This document shows, in pieces, positions 6,844 to 7,926 of a stretch of 7,926 bases of DNA (positions within the stretch are counted from its first letter, which is position 1; each line of letters begins with the position of its first letter). The notes beneath the pieces are model-generated. The model was not told the DNA's origin, did no database searches, and saw only the letters and a list, made by a program, of their open reading frames with translations. The DNA lies in the NCBI GenBank assembly GCA_030631445.1, contig DAOVLD010000068.1, positions 1-7,926 of the forward strand, written 5' to 3'. This DNA is from Bacteroidota bacterium (GTDB taxonomy: Bacteria > Bacteroidota > Bacteroidia > Bacteroidales > VadinHA17). The translations under genes and the position numbers were made by a program.

Positions 6844-6846
6844 CTA
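6805..6846. repeat. Heptanucleotide tandem repeat, six units, consensus CTGACTG
   Basis: Six consecutive 7-base units can be read. The central ones are CTGACTG, CCGACTG, TAGACTG and CTGACTA, flanked by decayed copies TCGATTG and TTAACTA. The array lies in the 259-base gap between gpsA and pgi. It has the same period as the array at 4252-4300 but a different unit, sharing only the ending CTG. Confidence 0.8.
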
Positions 6847-6894
6847 ATTATTTATTGAAATCCGAAAATTAAGGTTTTTATAATCAATTTGTGT

Positions 6895-6910
6895 AAATAT
6901 GTTCATATTT
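6895..6910. repeat. AT-rich inverted repeat directly after the gpsA stop
   Basis: AAATATG (6895-6901) and CATATTT (6904-6910) are perfect complements separated by TT, lying one base beyond the gpsA stop codon. As RNA this would be a six-pair stem with a four-base loop. No T-run follows on the minus strand, so it is at best a weak terminator or a stabiliser of the gpsA 3' end. Confidence 0.35.
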
Positions 6911-6911
6911 T

Positions 6912-7907
6912 TCAGCCAAGGTTTTCAGTTAAGAGTTTTATCTCGATAGCCGGACTGATCTTATCATAAAGTATATTGTAAACAGCATCAGTAACAGGCA
7001 TATTTACAAAGTGCTTTTTATTTATCTCATGAATGCATTTTGTTGCAGAGTACCCTTCTGCTACCATGCTCAGTTCAAGAATTGCTGCTTTTACCGAATA
7101 ACCTTTTCCAATCATATTTCCAAAGGTGCGATTGCGACTAAATTGAGAATATGCCGTTACAATCAGATCTCCAAGATATACTGAACTTTTTATGTCACGG
7201 GTTGTTGGGTGCACTGTATCAACAAAGCGTTTTATCTCCTGAATTGCGTTTGATACCAATACAGCCTGAAAATTATCCCCATAGTCCAGTCCATGGCAAA
7301 TGCCTGCAGCAATAGCGAAAATATTCTTTAGAACAGACGCATATTCAATTCCATGAATATCGCCGGAAACAATTGTTTTTATGTAGTGGATCTTAAAAAT
7401 ATTTGCAATATTCCTGGCTAGTTTGATATCAGCCGATGCAAATGTAAGATATGATAATCTTTCCATTGCAACCTCTTCGGCGTGACTCGGACCTGATAAA
7501 ATTACAATTGAACTAAGAGGTAAATTAAAATTTTTATTGAAAAAATCTGATATAAAAAGATTATCCCCCGGTATTATTCCTTTAATAGCAGAAACAACGG
7601 TTTTCTCCGAAATATCCTCATTAAGCTTTTCCAGGGTTTCCTTTAAAAACGCTGCCGGTATGACAAATATAAGAATATCAGACTCTTTAGCGATATAATT
7701 TATATCATTGGAAATATTCAGTTTTTCCGGATCAAGCATAACAGCCCTGAGGTAATGCGGGTTATGTTTGTTTTTGCGAATAAACTCAATATTTTCATTA
7801 CTTCTTATGAACCAGTTAATATAGCCTGGTTTTTCCTGCAATACCTTAACAATAGCCGTGGCCCAGCTCCCTCCGCCAATTACTCCAATAACAGGCATTT
7901 TTTTCAT
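6912..7907 (-). CDS. gpsA: Glycerol-3-phosphate dehydrogenase [NAD(P)+]
   Basis: GpsA reduces dihydroxyacetone phosphate to sn-glycerol-3-phosphate in the cytosol, providing the backbone for phospholipid synthesis. The 331-residue length is normal. The N-terminal NAD(P)-binding motif is VIGVIGGGSWATA (6-18). Further landmarks are VSAIKGI (105-111), LSGPSHAEEVA (137-147) and ASVLKNIFAIAAGI (190-203), where Lys194 corresponds to the catalytic lysine. GDLIVTAYSQFSRNRTFG (246-263) and VAEGYSATK (282-290) form the substrate domain. The start is ATG at 7907, with ATG at 7898 (fourth codon) as an alternative; the MPVIGVIGGG of the shorter form also looks natural. Only 19 bases of upstream sequence are in the window and they show no Shine-Dalgarno sequence. 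It precedes pgi on the same strand, an order I recall from other Bacteroidota, but the gap here is wide and holds a repeat array. Confidence 0.97.
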   Translation of the reverse strand: MKKMPVIGVIGGGSWATAIVKVLQEKPGYINWFIRSNENIEFIRKNKHNPHYLRAVMLDPEKLNISNDINYIAKESDILIFVIPAAFLKETLEKLNEDISEKTVVSAIKGIIPGDNLFISDFFNKNFNLPLSSIVILSGPSHAEEVAMERLSYLTFASADIKLARNIANIFKIHYIKTIVSGDIHGIEYASVLKNIFAIAAGICHGLDYGDNFQAVLVSNAIQEIKRFVDTVHPTTRDIKSSVYLGDLIVTAYSQFSRNRTFGNMIGKGYSVKAAILELSMVAEGYSATKCIHEINKKHFVNMPVTDAVYNILYDKISPAIEIKLLTENLG

Positions 7908-7926
7908 AAAGCGTTTATCTTTCGTA

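Overview
The window is AT-rich, gene-dense chromosomal DNA that looks like a free-living or anaerobic member of the Bacteroidota, probably Bacteroidales or a relative. The reasons are the protein flavour, RodA being much longer than the proteobacterial form, most starts lacking a Shine-Dalgarno sequence, a perfect Bacteroidota-type -7 box (TAnnTTTG) in one promoter region, and gpsA next to pgi, an order I associate with this phylum. The species cannot be named from this sequence.

Layout. Positions 1-2065 (+) hold the end of a cell-elongation operon: the C-terminal transpeptidase part of PBP2 (mrdA, cut by the window start), overlapped by 17 bases by rodA. rodA runs convergently into acpH (2080-2703, -), a predicted acyl-carrier-protein phosphodiesterase. 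A 227-base divergent gap with one promoter candidate and an unusual AGGAGG ribosome binding site leads into a 449-residue P-loop protein of the cyclic 2,3-diphosphoglycerate synthetase / predicted GTPase family (2931-4280, +). Its 3' end is built from a seven-unit heptanucleotide tandem repeat. It is convergent with a gene for an EamA/DMT-type membrane transporter (4332-5243, -). That gene follows pgi (5306-6652, -) and gpsA (6912-7907, -) on the same strand. The 259-base gpsA-pgi gap holds a second heptanucleotide array and an unassigned 53-codon open frame with a protein-like C-terminus but no proper start.

How the genes fit together. PBP2 and RodA are the paired transpeptidase and glycosyltransferase of lateral-wall peptidoglycan synthesis. 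AcpH would recycle acyl carrier protein by removing its phosphopantetheine arm. Pgi and GpsA are central-carbon enzymes: sugar-phosphate isomerisation, and supply of glycerol-3-phosphate for phospholipids. The transporter's substrate is unknown. The cPGS-like protein is the least understood gene here. Its archaeal relatives make a cyclic phosphoglycerate, but its role in bacteria is not something I can assign.

Most of the window is ordinary housekeeping sequence. I do not see a defence system, mobile element, CRISPR array, tRNA or rRNA. The points most worth a second look are the cPGS-like protein with its exceptional ribosome binding site, the two period-7 repeat arrays at gene ends, the orphan frame upstream of pgi, and the enlarged middle of RodA.
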